This document shows, piece by piece, positions 1 through 7,282 of a stretch of 19,196 bases of DNA. The DNA comes from CAZHTS01 sp964535315 (GTDB taxonomy: Bacteria > Chloroflexota > Anaerolineae > Anaerolineales > Anaerolineaceae), in assembly GCA_964535315.1 (NCBI GenBank), contig CAZHTS010000084.1, positions 1 to 19,196 of the forward strand, given 5' to 3'. The notes below the pieces were generated by a model. That model saw only the letters and a list, made by a program, of their open reading frames with translations, searched no databases and was not told the origin of the DNA. The translations under genes were made by a program, and so were the position numbers. Every line of letters begins with the position of its first letter. Position 1 is the stretch's first letter.

Positions 1-136
1 GGGGACAGTCTCCGCACCCTACGGCAGACACCCACACATTCCCCGCCCATCCTCCGTCCCCCGTAGGGGCGGCCCTTGCGGCCGCCCCGCGTATCTACCA
101 CGCCTCCCCGGGCGGGGGCAGGTCTGAGACCTGCCC
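1..136. repeat. Dispersed intergenic repeat, copy A
   Basis: This gene-free stretch is a diverged copy of a sequence found twice more at the right end of the window (18868-18964 and 19060-19196) in the same orientation. Shared blocks are CGCACCCTACGGCAGACACC near position 14, CATCCTCC near 48, GTAGGGGCGGCCCTTGCGG near 63, GCGTATCTAC near 89 and CCTCCCCGGGCG near 103. It contains no credible ORF. It looks like a dispersed non-coding repeat family of the host genome. No transposase lies beside it. Confidence 0.8.
116..136. repeat. Perfect 10-bp palindrome downstream of the CPBP gene
   Basis: GGGCAGGTCT and AGACCTGCCC are perfect inverted arms separated by a single G. The palindrome lies about 20 bp beyond the stop of the last minus-strand gene, where a transcript end would be expected. 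On the minus strand no T-run follows, so it is not a standard intrinsic terminator. It could instead protect the 3' end of the mRNA or simply belong to the dispersed repeat. Confidence 0.6.
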
Positions 137-156
137 GGGGTTTGCCCGGGCCTTCC

Positions 157-1086
157 CTACAGCACCAGCGCCGGGCCGAGCAGGAAGAGCACGGCGTTGC
201 ACACGGCGTGCGCCAGTACGGCGGGCAGCAGATCAACCGGCTGACCGCGCTGCGGCGGGCGGATCAGTTCAACCAGCACCAGGCCAACGACGAAAGCCGG
301 CAGCCAGAGCAGCGGACGGAATTGCAGCGTGGCAAACAACGCCGCGCTGGCCAGCTGCGCCGCACGCGGCCCCAGGCGCGCCTGCCACGTCTCCCACACC
401 AGGCCGCGGAAAAAGCGCTCTTCGGCCCACGGCGCCAGGGTGATCGCCAGGAAAAAGTTCAGCAGGCTGAACCACGCCAGCGGGCGCTCGGAGCCCTGAA
501 ACTGAAAGACAGAAATCCAGGTCTCGATCCCAAACAGCGACGCCGTCAGGCTGTAGAGAAAGGCCGCCAGGACACCCAGCCCCAGACCGGCCAACAGGCC
601 CACCGCCACCCGCCAGCCAACGTATTCGCTGGACGCAGACGCCGGGCGGCGGGGGGTGAACACCAGCAGGGCCAGCGCCTGCCACCAGAACAGCCAGACG
701 GCGGCCATGTCCAGGCGGCTGAGACCGGTCTGCTCCAGGTCGGGCGGAAAAAAGAATGACCCTATGTCCGGCTGCGCACCCGGCCAGCCGAGCAACGGCA
801 GATAGAGGGCCGCCGCCGGCAAAAGGTAAGCCAGCGCCAGCAGCAGCAGCAGTGAGAACGGCGCAGCGCCTTCCCCCTGCCGGCGGCGCAGCGCCAGGCG
901 CAGCCCCAACAGCCCGGCTGCCAGGCAGACCAGGGCGACGACGACGATGGCCCCCAGCGGTCCGCTGCCCGAGAGCAGCGGGGTGCAGCCGCTCAACAGC
1001 AACGCCGGCGCAAGGCACAGCAATGCCTGCCGCACCCGGGGGGGTGCGGCAGGGGAAACCAATGACAGCGGAGCACGGGCAGGCAT
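157..1086 (-). CDS. CPBP-family intramembrane protease-like protein
   Basis: This 309-residue protein is very hydrophobic, with about seven or eight likely membrane segments. The CPBP (Abi/Rce1-type) signature is at residues 222-227 (EERFFR, supplying the Glu-Glu and Arg of motif 1), and the third motif is H293-x3-N297. At motif 2, where the family normally has F-x3-H, the sequence reads F251-ATL-Q255, so one expected metal or catalytic His is replaced by Gln. Residues 29-34 (LLLSGC) resemble a lipobox but may only be part of the first membrane segment. The start lies 3 bp after the stop of the upstream 898-residue gene, so it is probably translated by coupling as the last gene of the tad-like operon. 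Family members include CAAX-type proteases and bacteriocin-immunity proteins; the substrate here is unknown. The changed motif leaves activity in doubt. Confidence 0.8.
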   Translation of the reverse strand: MPARAPLSLVSPAAPPRVRQALLCLAPALLLSGCTPLLSGSGPLGAIVVVALVCLAAGLLGLRLALRRRQGEGAAPFSLLLLLALAYLLPAAALYLPLLGWPGAQPDIGSFFFPPDLEQTGLSRLDMAAVWLFWWQALALLVFTPRRPASASSEYVGWRVAVGLLAGLGLGVLAAFLYSLTASLFGIETWISVFQFQGSERPLAWFSLLNFFLAITLAPWAEERFFRGLVWETWQARLGPRAAQLASAALFATLQFRPLLWLPAFVVGLVLVELIRPPQRGQPVDLLPAVLAHAVCNAVLFLLGPALVL

Positions 1087-1089
1087 ACC

Positions 1090-3786
1090 TTAGTCGCAGC
1101 CACCCGCCTCGGGCGGCGTCAGACAGCGAGTGGCCGTAGCCGTCGGCATCGAGGTATTGGTACGGGTGCGGGTGGGCGTATTGGTGCGCGTCCTGGTCAC
1201 CGTCGGCGACAGGGTGGTGGTCGGCGACAGCGTCTTGGTCGGGGTGTCCGTGATCGTCGGCGACAGCGTCTTGGTCGGCGTCAACGAAATGGTGGCGGTG
1301 GATGTACTGGTGCGGGTCGGGCGTGAAGTGTTGGTGCCGGTGGGGGTGGGCGCCTGCAAGACCAACGTCGACACGATCTGCTGGCTCTTGCGGTTGTAAT
1401 CGGTGTCTTCGGCGATCATCACCACGGTATAAGTACCGTTCAGGATCAGGTCGCCGGGGCTGCCCGAGCCGCCGAACCACCATTTGTCGACCATGGCGGT
1501 GCGGGTGCGGCAGTTGCCGCCGCTCTCGCCGAACATACAATAGGGCGAACCGTTGCTATCCTGGTACCAATGCACCAGCTTGCCGGTGCTGTCGTACACA
1601 TAGAAATACACGTAATAGGTGTTCGAATCGTCGCCGTTGACCCGCGAACGCACCCAGAACGGGCCGCCGGCCGGGTTGGCCGAGAAGAGCGCCTGCTGGC
1701 TGGGGCCGGGCAGACCGGTGAGGCGCTGGGTGCAGGCGATGGTGGGGCCGCTGGTGGGCACCACGTAGTAGGAAATGGATGCGTTGAAATCGCTGGCCCA
1801 GTGATACAGGATCGAACGCAGGTTGCTGCCGCTCATCGGCGGGGCGTTGGTGGCCAGCACCGGAGTAGGCGTTCCCGGCCCAACCTGCGGCCAGGAGCCC
1901 ATGTAAGGGTAGATGCCGTACACGTAAGGGGTCTTATACTCCCAGCGGAAATAGTTGCTGCCGGCGGGATTGATCACCATCTGCTGGGTGGGGGTCAGCC
2001 AGGTATGGCTGTACGACAGGCCGGATGGGTTCGCCGGGTCGTACTTGAACGAACTGCCCGAATAAAAATCAAACGTCTGCCCGCCGGGGGTGGCCAGCTG
2101 CTGGGCGTGCCAGCCGCCGTTGAAGTTCATGCCGGCGCCAAAGATACGAATCTTGTGCGGGCTGTTATTGTACAGATAGGCCCACGGGCGGTTGCTGTTC
2201 TTTTCGATCTGCAACTGCTCGCCGCGGTCGTTGCTGGGGCCGTTGGGGATCACCAGGGCGTCGCACGAGGCGCCGCCGGGGGTGGCGGTCGGTTCGGGGG
2301 TGAGCGGCACCAGGTATTGGCCTTCGATGACCACCGGGTCGGTGCCGATGCTCGGTCCCGCCCAGCCCACCGCCAGGTTATCGCCGCCGGAGCCTTCCTT
2401 CATCAACGCTTCCATGTAATACAACTGCCCGCCCTGCAGGGTGTAGGTGGCCGAATGCTGGCCGGTTTCCTTGCTCCACTCACGCGAATTGGTCCAACTG
2501 CTCACGGCGGCAATCTGCGAGGCGCCGGCCGGGTTCTGGTTGCCGCTGAGCAGCAGCACGCCCTGGTCGTCGCTGGCGATCCAGAAGCTGTATTCGCCGG
2601 TGTACGGCGGGCAGAGATAGGCGCGCATGCGCTGGCCGTAATTATCGCCGATGCCCGATGGCGCCTCGAAGCTGGTGGTGTAGTTATAACTGCTGGCGTT
2701 GTCGGGATAACGATAATCGGCGTACAGATAACTCAAGGCGCTGCCGGAGATGCCGGTCCACACCTGGCGCAGCACCGAACCGTTGTTGGCGCAGCTATAC
2801 GGCGTGGCGGTGGCGGTGGCGGTATCGGTCGGGGTGGCGGTGGAGGTCGGGGTCTCGGGGGTATAGGTTGGCGTGTTGGAGGGGAAGACGACGATGGCGC
2901 CGCTCAGGCCGGTGACGCGCGAGGTGCGGAACTTTTCGACGATGCCCTCGCGTTCGGTGGTCAGGCGCAGGGTCGGCCACCAGTTGCTCAAGAAGGGGGT
3001 GATCAGGGTATGGCGGTAGGTGAGCACCACGCGCACCCGGTCGCCCGGGCCGCCGGCGTCGTCGGTGAAGCGCTCGACCGAACTCAGGTCGGTGCTGCGC
3101 CGCTCGCACAGGGCGGGGAAGTTGTAGTTGTTCTCCTGCCCGGTCGGGGCAGGAGAATAGGTGCGCAGGTTGTAATTCATCCCAAAGCGTGCGCCGCTGG
3201 TCAGGACGCGGTTGCTGCACGTGGTGATGTTGAAATAGCCGCGTTCACCCGGCACGCCGCGCCCGGTCTGCGAGAAGGTGCTGCCCGAAGCGATGGCGGC
3301 CGACAGAAAACTTGTGTAATCGCCCGAGACGTCCGGGGTCCAGGCGATGCCGGTGGCGCCGGAAAGGGCCGCATCGCGGATGGAAGGCAGGCGCGCCCAG
3401 TCCTGCAGGGCGTTGTTCCATTCCTGCACGCGGGTCTTCTCCGCCTGGCTGGCGGTGTAGGCCGGTTCGGGCAGGCGGCAGTCGTACTTGCCGGAGCCGT
3501 CGCGATCCTGGGCGGCGATGCCGCTGAAGGCCGGGTCCTGGTTGAGCGCCAGGGCGGCCTCCTCGCAGTAATTCGGGTCGAACGAGCCGGTGACGGCAAA
3601 ACGTACGCCAAAGCGCGCCCCGTTTTCCAGCGCCAGCCAGGCCTGCAGCAGACGGCCGAATTCGATGATGCCGAAGATCAAAAGCAGGAGGATCGGCAGC
3701 GCCAGAGCGAACTCCAGCATGCTTTGCGCCCGGCTGCGCCGCCGCGGTTTCAACAGATGCCCGAAGGTGGAGAAGATGCGTCCCAT
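1090..3786 (-). CDS. Large TadE-family pseudopilin with PA14 domain and Thr/Pro stalks
   Basis: This 898-residue protein begins with a basic stretch (residues 12-20) and a TadE-type segment: QSMLEFALALP at 21-31 followed by one membrane helix to about residue 42. Residues 60-300 form an extracellular region of unknown fold. A Thr/Pro linker spans about 303-329. A PA14-like domain follows at about 333-495 (VWTGISGS near 342, YSFWIASDDQGVLLL near 399). A second Pro/Thr break is near 495-503, a Gly/Tyr/Trp-rich region of unknown fold covers about 505-805, and a Thr/Pro/Arg tail of about 90 residues ends in two Cys. PA14 domains usually bind carbohydrate or ligand, so an adhesin displayed on a Tad pilus is the likely role. 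Ordinary TadE proteins are about 150-250 residues, so this is much enlarged. The start is supported by GAGG about 5 bp upstream, and the gene lies 12 bp behind the VWA gene. Confidence 0.85.
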   Translation of the reverse strand: MGRIFSTFGHLLKPRRRSRAQSMLEFALALPILLLLIFGIIEFGRLLQAWLALENGARFGVRFAVTGSFDPNYCEEAALALNQDPAFSGIAAQDRDGSGKYDCRLPEPAYTASQAEKTRVQEWNNALQDWARLPSIRDAALSGATGIAWTPDVSGDYTSFLSAAIASGSTFSQTGRGVPGERGYFNITTCSNRVLTSGARFGMNYNLRTYSPAPTGQENNYNFPALCERRSTDLSSVERFTDDAGGPGDRVRVVLTYRHTLITPFLSNWWPTLRLTTEREGIVEKFRTSRVTGLSGAIVVFPSNTPTYTPETPTSTATPTDTATATATPYSCANNGSVLRQVWTGISGSALSYLYADYRYPDNASSYNYTTSFEAPSGIGDNYGQRMRAYLCPPYTGEYSFWIASDDQGVLLLSGNQNPAGASQIAAVSSWTNSREWSKETGQHSATYTLQGGQLYYMEALMKEGSGGDNLAVGWAGPSIGTDPVVIEGQYLVPLTPEPTATPGGASCDALVIPNGPSNDRGEQLQIEKNSNRPWAYLYNNSPHKIRIFGAGMNFNGGWHAQQLATPGGQTFDFYSGSSFKYDPANPSGLSYSHTWLTPTQQMVINPAGSNYFRWEYKTPYVYGIYPYMGSWPQVGPGTPTPVLATNAPPMSGSNLRSILYHWASDFNASISYYVVPTSGPTIACTQRLTGLPGPSQQALFSANPAGGPFWVRSRVNGDDSNTYYVYFYVYDSTGKLVHWYQDSNGSPYCMFGESGGNCRTRTAMVDKWWFGGSGSPGDLILNGTYTVVMIAEDTDYNRKSQQIVSTLVLQAPTPTGTNTSRPTRTSTSTATISLTPTKTLSPTITDTPTKTLSPTTTLSPTVTRTRTNTPTRTRTNTSMPTATATRCLTPPEAGGCD
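1140..1345 (-). repeat. Coding tandem repeats, Thr/Pro/Ser stalk
   Basis: Short degenerate direct repeats (for example GTCTTGGTCGG recurring near 1231 and 1270, and GTCGGCGACAG near 1202, 1221 and 1257) encode the TPT/SPT/RTRT repeats of the C-terminal stalk of the 898-residue protein. Such repeats can change length by slippage or recombination. They maintain the reading frame. Confidence 0.75.
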
Positions 3787-3798
3787 GAAGGCCTCGCT

Positions 3799-5727
3799 TT
3801 ACTGGGTGATACGAGTATAAATACGGCTGGCAATGTTTTCAAAGATGGCCGCCAGCCCGGAGCCGGATTGAGTGTAATAGTATTGGCCGCAGGTCTTGGT
3901 GTAATCCGATTCGTATGGGGCGCACTGGTCGATCAGGCGGTCGCCGTCTTCACCCACGTTGGCCATGTAGCGCAGCACCTTGGCGCCGATGGCGCCCACG
4001 TTGCCCAGGCCGATGGTGTAAATGGCGATATCGTTGCCTCCCGGCTCCTGAGCGTTGGCGGATTTGGTCAGGGCGGCCTCGTCGGCTTTGTCCAGGGCGT
4101 AATCGTAGACGGTATAGGCCGGCTCGGACAGCGCCCCGGTCCACACCGTACTGGGCGGGCAGGTATCCTCGTCCTCATCGATGCAGTAGCGCACGTTGAT
4201 GTCGTTATCCTTGCAGAAATTGCGCCACGAGCCGACGTTGAGCGAGCCGGAGCAGAAGCCGTTGGGATAGTACGTCTCCTGTTCGCTGGTCAGCCCGCCG
4301 GTGCCGGGCCGGTCGCTGAGGTTGACCATCCCGTCCGAAAGGAAGACGATGACCCACACTGCACCGGGGCGGCCCGACTGGCGCAGGGTATCCGAAGCCA
4401 GGCGGATGCCGCAGCCGGTGCAGGTCGACACGGTGGCAAAGGAAGCCTGCAGCGGGCCGCCGGCGCCGTCCGGATCGTTGGCCGTCGCCCAGGTAATGGC
4501 GGCGTCGGTATCCGCCTGGGTCCAGATCTGTTCTTCGTCGCCGAACACGCCGTCGGTGTTGGTATCGTCGAGGACGAAGTTATAAGCATCCAGTTTATTG
4601 CCGTCGTCGCACGGGGCGCCGACCCAGCCCGAACCGGTGGGCGGGGTGGCGTTGGGGTCCCAACGTTTCAAATACATGGTGTTGCTGGCCGGGTCGAGCG
4701 AGCAGGGGGCGCTGGGGTCGGCGTCGGCGCCGTTGCCGTCACGGTCATCGGGGTTGACCGGGTTATAACGCCGCGAGTTGGCGCCGGCGTTGTACCAGTC
4801 CGGCCACAGGCGGGCCACCGGGGCGTCGTCGTGCACGTCAACCGCCAGGATGTTGCTCTTGATGTTGGCCAGGTTGGCGGTGGTGATGAGGGCCATGTCA
4901 AAACGGCGGATGGCGTAAGCATCGAAGGTGACCAGCGCCACCTGGTCGAAACCGGGATACATGCGGTCGATCAACTGGTTGGCAGCCTGCTTGGCCTTGA
5001 GCAGCGGCTGGCAGTTATCCGTCGAATTACACCCTTCGGGAACGGCGCCGCTGCCAGGGTTGAAGTTAGCCACGTACTTGGCCTTGCAGGCGGTCGGGTT
5101 GGCCTGGGCGTCGCAATAGGCCGAGATGGTCTCATCCGCCATCGACTCGGAGGTATCCAGGACGATGACCAGATCCACGGCGGCCGCCTCGGCGATGGCC
5201 TCGGTGCGCAGCGGGATGTTGGGCACCCCCAGCAGGGCGAGGAAATAGACCGGGGCGCGCTGCTGGGCGTCGAGCCACACCAGCTTGCGCGGCGATTCGG
5301 CGCTGCCGGTGGGAGCGGTGACCGGGCAGCGGGCGTAGAAAGCCGGCGCGTCGGTCTGCAAAGAGCTATCCCGGTAACCGTCTTTGTCGGAGTCACAGAT
5401 ATAGACGTGCAGATCGACGGTATCGGGGTCCACGTTATGGAAGACCAGCACCTCGCGCGCTGCGGTGGTCATCTGCGTCAACGTCTCACCGCGTTTGAAG
5501 TCGTTGGCCGCCGCCACGGCCGCGGCGTCTACGGCGCGTTTCAACTGGCCGTAGGTGACGTACAGCGAGCCGGCGTCGAGCGCCAGGCCCAGGAACAACA
5601 CCAGGGCGATGATGGAAACGGCAAAGATGACCAGCACCTGGCCACGCTCGGCGGGCAAGCGGCCCGGCTTACGGCGTGGTGGTTGCGGTCGGTTGCGCAG
5701 CAGGAATTGGCATAATCGTGTATACAT
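3799..5727 (-). CDS. TadG-like von Willebrand factor A protein
   Basis: This 642-residue protein has a basic N-terminus, one membrane segment at about 31-50 and the Tad-type motif LDAGSLYVTYGQLKRAVDAA at about 50-69, as in TadE/TadG-like proteins. A VWA domain starts at about 184: DLVIVLDTSES gives the MIDAS D191-x-S193-x-S195, and VFLSDG has a later acidic residue, D465. The VWA domain is much longer than usual because of Asp-rich insertions. Two of the acidic loops have a calcium-loop pattern: DSDKDGYRD at 112-120 and DTNTDGVFGDEE at 388-399. It is probably an extracellular, pilus-linked adhesin component. The start overlaps the end of the upstream tadE gene by 59 bp; GAGG lies about 5 bp before this ATG, supporting the long overlap. 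Confidence 0.85.
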   Translation of the reverse strand: MYTRLCQFLLRNRPQPPRRKPGRLPAERGQVLVIFAVSIIALVLFLGLALDAGSLYVTYGQLKRAVDAAAVAAANDFKRGETLTQMTTAAREVLVFHNVDPDTVDLHVYICDSDKDGYRDSSLQTDAPAFYARCPVTAPTGSAESPRKLVWLDAQQRAPVYFLALLGVPNIPLRTEAIAEAAAVDLVIVLDTSESMADETISAYCDAQANPTACKAKYVANFNPGSGAVPEGCNSTDNCQPLLKAKQAANQLIDRMYPGFDQVALVTFDAYAIRRFDMALITTANLANIKSNILAVDVHDDAPVARLWPDWYNAGANSRRYNPVNPDDRDGNGADADPSAPCSLDPASNTMYLKRWDPNATPPTGSGWVGAPCDDGNKLDAYNFVLDDTNTDGVFGDEEQIWTQADTDAAITWATANDPDGAGGPLQASFATVSTCTGCGIRLASDTLRQSGRPGAVWVIVFLSDGMVNLSDRPGTGGLTSEQETYYPNGFCSGSLNVGSWRNFCKDNDINVRYCIDEDEDTCPPSTVWTGALSEPAYTVYDYALDKADEAALTKSANAQEPGGNDIAIYTIGLGNVGAIGAKVLRYMANVGEDGDRLIDQCAPYESDYTKTCGQYYYTQSGSGLAAIFENIASRIYTRITQ

Positions 5728-6445
5728 GGACCCTCAGCGGATTGGGGATAAACGTGTCGATCAGCGGCAGGTTGAGCAGCTGGTTATAGCAATAATACAG
5801 CTCGACGGCGACGAAACCCTTGTTGGGCGGGGCGCCGCTTTGCAGCATGGCGTTGATGGCCGACTCGTTGAAGTGCGGGGCAGTGCGCACCTGGTTGCCC
5901 TGGCAATCATTTTTCCAGTTACTGTTATGGGCGGTGTCGTTGTCGTGCTCGGAGAGCGCCCAATAGCCGGCCGCCGGCCAGACGTTGCTGACGCGATTGC
6001 CGCTGACCGTATAAACCGAGATGACCACGTCGTCGTCGGCGCGATCGAAGTTGACGTACGGGTTGAGCCCGTTGCAAAACGGGTCGTGCAGCCCGAGCGG
6101 CGACGGCCCGGTCTTGGTTTTGTTGGTGCAGAACGAGGAACCGTTGGGCGGTGAAAACACACAGGCGGTGTCATAATAGAATTCGAACAACTCCGGGGTG
6201 CTGCAATCCTGGTCGGGATTGGGGTTGTCGAAGGGATCGCGGATCGAGGCAAAGCGGGCCGCCTCACGGGTCAGGTCGAGCAGATCCAGATAGCGGGCGA
6301 TGAAATAGGCCACCTCGACCAATCCCAACAACATGATGAGCAAAACCGGCAGCACCAGGGCCAGTTCGAGATACGACTGACCGCGGCTGCGCCCGGCGGC
6401 CGGCCGGCGGAAATGGGAAACGATACGGGCAAACAGGGTGGACAT
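5669..6445 (-). CDS. tadE: TadE-family minor pseudopilin
   Basis: This 258-residue protein has a TadE-type N-terminus: a basic stretch with Arg at 13-21, then GQSYLELALVLPVLLIMLLG starting at residue 22. The Glu after the QSYL stretch and the following hydrophobic helix are typical of pseudopilins processed by a TadV-like prepilin peptidase. The rest is predicted extracellular, with several Cys (near C80, C94, C105 and C119) that could form disulfides, and the tail ends in a short Pro/Thr run. It is the first gene of the minus-strand operon and faces the capsid block. Two further TadE/G-type genes follow, but no flp pilin or assembly machinery is in this window, so the machinery is presumably elsewhere. 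Confidence 0.85.
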   Translation of the reverse strand: MSTLFARIVSHFRRPAAGRSRGQSYLELALVLPVLLIMLLGLVEVAYFIARYLDLLDLTREAARFASIRDPFDNPNPDQDCSTPELFEFYYDTACVFSPPNGSSFCTNKTKTGPSPLGLHDPFCNGLNPYVNFDRADDDVVISVYTVSGNRVSNVWPAAGYWALSEHDNDTAHNSNWKNDCQGNQVRTAPHFNESAINAMLQSGAPPNKGFVAVELYYCYNQLLNLPLIDTFIPNPLRVHVYTIMPIPAAQPTATTTP

Positions 6446-6489
6446 GGGCAGGACTCTCTCTTTACTGGATAGCTGGAAGACCTGATCTT

Positions 6490-6518
6490 ACGATACGCCG
6501 TCAAGGGGCAAAAGTCAA
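6490..6518 (-). promoter_or_regulatory. Candidate sigma-70 promoter of the tad-like operon
   Basis: Read on the minus strand, TTGACT (6518-6513) and TATCGT (6495-6490) are separated by exactly 17 bp, about 45 bp upstream of the tadE ATG. A second TTGAC lies within the spacer. The -35 box is a 5/6 match to consensus and the -10 box a 4/6 match. Position and spacing support it, but it is a prediction only. Confidence 0.5.
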
Positions 6519-6589
6519 TTCTTGCCGCCCAAACGCAGCGAAATTGTGGGCTGAAAAAGACGCTTTTGTAACAAAATCAGGACAAAAAC

Positions 6590-6607
6590 CCTGTCACTAT
6601 TGACAGG
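6590..6607. promoter_or_regulatory. Inverted repeat in the divergent spacer, possible operator
   Basis: CCTGTCA and TGACAGG form a perfect 7-bp inverted repeat with a 4-base centre. It lies between the two divergent operons, 145 bp from tadE and about 75 bp from the first plus-strand gene. T-runs flank it on both strands (TTGTTTTT on plus, GGGTTTTTG on minus), so it could also be a weak bidirectional terminator. An operator for a dimeric regulator is the alternative. Confidence 0.4.
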
Positions 6608-6636
6608 TTGTTTTTACACATTTTGCGTGGCATACT
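6608..6636 (+). promoter_or_regulatory. Weak candidate promoter of the capsid/packaging block
   Basis: TTGTTT (6608-6613) and CATACT (6631-6636) are 17 bp apart, 45 bp before the first ATG. Each box matches consensus at four of six positions. A perfect TTGACA at 6600-6605, inside the neighbouring inverted repeat, has no good -10 at the right distance. The call rests mainly on position. Confidence 0.3.
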
Positions 6637-6680
6637 GGGGGCGAAAAACCAGAACATATTTTCTTGTCAGGAGGAAGGCC

Positions 6681-6995
6681 ATGACAACAACCGGTAAAAC
6701 AGCCCGCCGGCGGCCGGCGGAAGGCGGCAGCGGTTTGCAGGGCGAGATCGATCTGCTGCGGCGGGTGATGCGCCAGGTGGCCGCCCACAGCGACGGCGAA
6801 CGCACCCTGGCCGAACTGCTCGACATCCTCGACGCCCTGGGCAAGAGCAGCACGCGCCTGGCGACGCTGCTCAAAACCGCCCGCCAGTTGGGCAACGACG
6901 GCGAGGTGGCCAGCGCCTTGAGCCAGGCGTTGGACGCCGTGCTGGCCGAGCTGCGCGCCCCGGAAGAAACGGCCGGCGGGCGCACGGGAGGTTGA
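6681..6995 (+). CDS. Small helical protein at the head of the packaging operon; possible small terminase or regulator
   Basis: This 104-residue protein starts at the ATG preceded by AGGAGG (6669-6674); a longer reading from 6600 has no comparable ribosome site. After a basic, disordered N-terminus (RRRP near residues 9-12) the rest looks wholly alpha-helical: residues 20-34, a short loop, then two amphipathic helices to about 93. I recognise no enzyme motif or clear helix-turn-helix. Its place two genes upstream of the large terminase is where small terminase subunits often sit, and its size fits, but this is context only. A regulator of the operon is equally possible. The stop is 6 bp before the next ATG. 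Confidence 0.65.
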   Translation: MTTTGKTARRRPAEGGSGLQGEIDLLRRVMRQVAAHSDGERTLAELLDILDALGKSSTRLATLLKTARQLGNDGEVASALSQALDAVLAELRAPEETAGGRTGG

Positions 6996-7000
6996 AGCGC

Positions 7001-7279
7001 ATGGACGCCAACCAGATCGAGTTGATCGGCGAGCAGCTGCGCCACGCCCTGGATCTGCTGCGCGCCGAACTGGACAGCGTGCGCGCCCAGCAGACGCACG
7101 ACCGCAGCCTGGCCGAACAGCGCCTGCACGCCCTGGAAGAGGCGCGCGGCGACCACGAGACGCGCCTGCGCCAGGCGACCGAAGGCGTCACCCGCTTTCA
7201 GGTATGGAGCGGGCTGACCAGCGGCGGTTCGGGGCTGATGGCGCTGGCGGCGCTGCTCAAAGCCTTCTTCGGGGTATAA
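7001..7279 (+). CDS. Coiled-coil protein with C-terminal membrane segment, XhlA-like layout
   Basis: This protein has 92 residues when started at ATG 7001, which has GGGAGGT (6986-6992) eight bases upstream; the TTG at 6992 lies within that site and is unlikely to be used. Residues 5-60 are heptad-rich and highly charged (coiled coil), and residues about 70-91 are a Gly/Ala/Leu hydrophobic segment ending in FFGV. This coiled coil plus C-terminal membrane anchor resembles phage XhlA-type haemolysin/holin accessory proteins, though the similarity is of layout only. Its location directly before the terminase, rather than in a lysis cassette, is unusual. It may tether the packaging machinery or assembling capsids to the membrane; that is speculation. 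Confidence 0.65.
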   Translation: MDANQIELIGEQLRHALDLLRAELDSVRAQQTHDRSLAEQRLHALEEARGDHETRLRQATEGVTRFQVWSGLTSGGSGLMALAALLKAFFGV

Positions 7280-7282
7280 ACG

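Noticed and set aside
1140..1345. Short spaced repeats as a possible CRISPR or regulatory array
   Set aside because: The repeats are degenerate, lack uniform spacers and lie in frame, encoding a Thr/Pro stalk.
1570..5715. A 1381-codon plus-strand open frame opposite the TadE and VWA genes
   Set aside because: It runs antisense to three genes with recognisable domains, crosses their boundaries and has low-complexity Gly/Ala/Val/Arg composition, as expected of a shadow frame in high-GC DNA.
6600..6680. An extended N-terminus for the first plus-strand gene from 6600
   Set aside because: That start has no good ribosome site, and the extension covers the promoter and AGGAGG region. ATG 6681 is clearly better.
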